Assembly (NCBI GenBank): GCA_019348575.1
Contig: JAHWJE010000147.1
Span: 1-5,345 of the forward strand
Length of the DNA: 5,345 nucleotides
Reading direction: 5' to 3'
Source of the DNA: Actinomycetota bacterium
GTDB taxonomy: Bacteria; Actinomycetota; Thermoleophilia; Solirubrobacterales; Solirubrobacteraceae
The first letter of the stretch is position 1. Every line of letters starts with the position of its first letter. The notes under the pieces were generated by a model. That model made no database searches. It was not told the origin of the DNA and saw nothing but the letters and a program-made list of their open reading frames with translations. Of this stretch, positions 5,327-5,345 are shown piece by piece. Made by a program: the position numbers and the translations under genes.

Positions 5327-5345
5327 TCGTTAAAGCCCTGGTAAT

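Overview
The window is very GC-rich (by eye about 70%). Its genes start with ATG or GTG, overlap by a few bases, and use codons ending in G or C. Together with a metallo-beta-lactamase-fold gene directly before hisS (the order also found in Mycobacterium) and alanine/arginine-rich exported proteins, this points to a high-GC actinobacterium. Thermoleophilia/Solirubrobacterales is my best guess, from the look of the proteins only; no marker here proves it.

Layout. Positions 1-3832 hold five tightly packed genes, all on the minus strand. In transcription order they are a COG2309/M29-type metallo-aminopeptidase-like protein, a stand-alone glutamate formimidoyltransferase, a small basic two-helix membrane protein, a glyoxalase II-like metallo-beta-lactamase-fold hydrolase, and histidyl-tRNA synthetase, which is cut by the left edge. 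Junctions run from an 8-base overlap to a 2-base gap, so this is almost certainly one translationally coupled operon. Its promoter should lie in the divergent region around 3833-3942.

Positions 3943-4530 (plus strand) encode a secreted protein of unknown function with a very good ribosome binding site, a signal peptide, two cysteines and a DxDGDG motif. It converges on a minus-strand gene (4585-5121) for a single-pass membrane protein of unknown function, also with two cysteines outside the membrane. A perfect 10-bp GC hairpin in the 54-base gap is a plausible terminator for both.

The right end (5253-5326) carries an elongator-type tRNA with anticodon CAU, most likely tRNA-Met, without an encoded CCA end. 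The last 19 bases show nothing interpretable.

How the genes fit together: hisS and its hydrolase neighbour form a conserved housekeeping pair. The upstream members connect to folate one-carbon and amino acid metabolism (formimidoyl transfer, possible peptide or aromatic-ring chemistry), but the sequence does not show a shared pathway. I see no mobile element, CRISPR array, toxin-antitoxin or defence module. The region looks mostly ordinary, with several uncharacterised proteins worth a second look.
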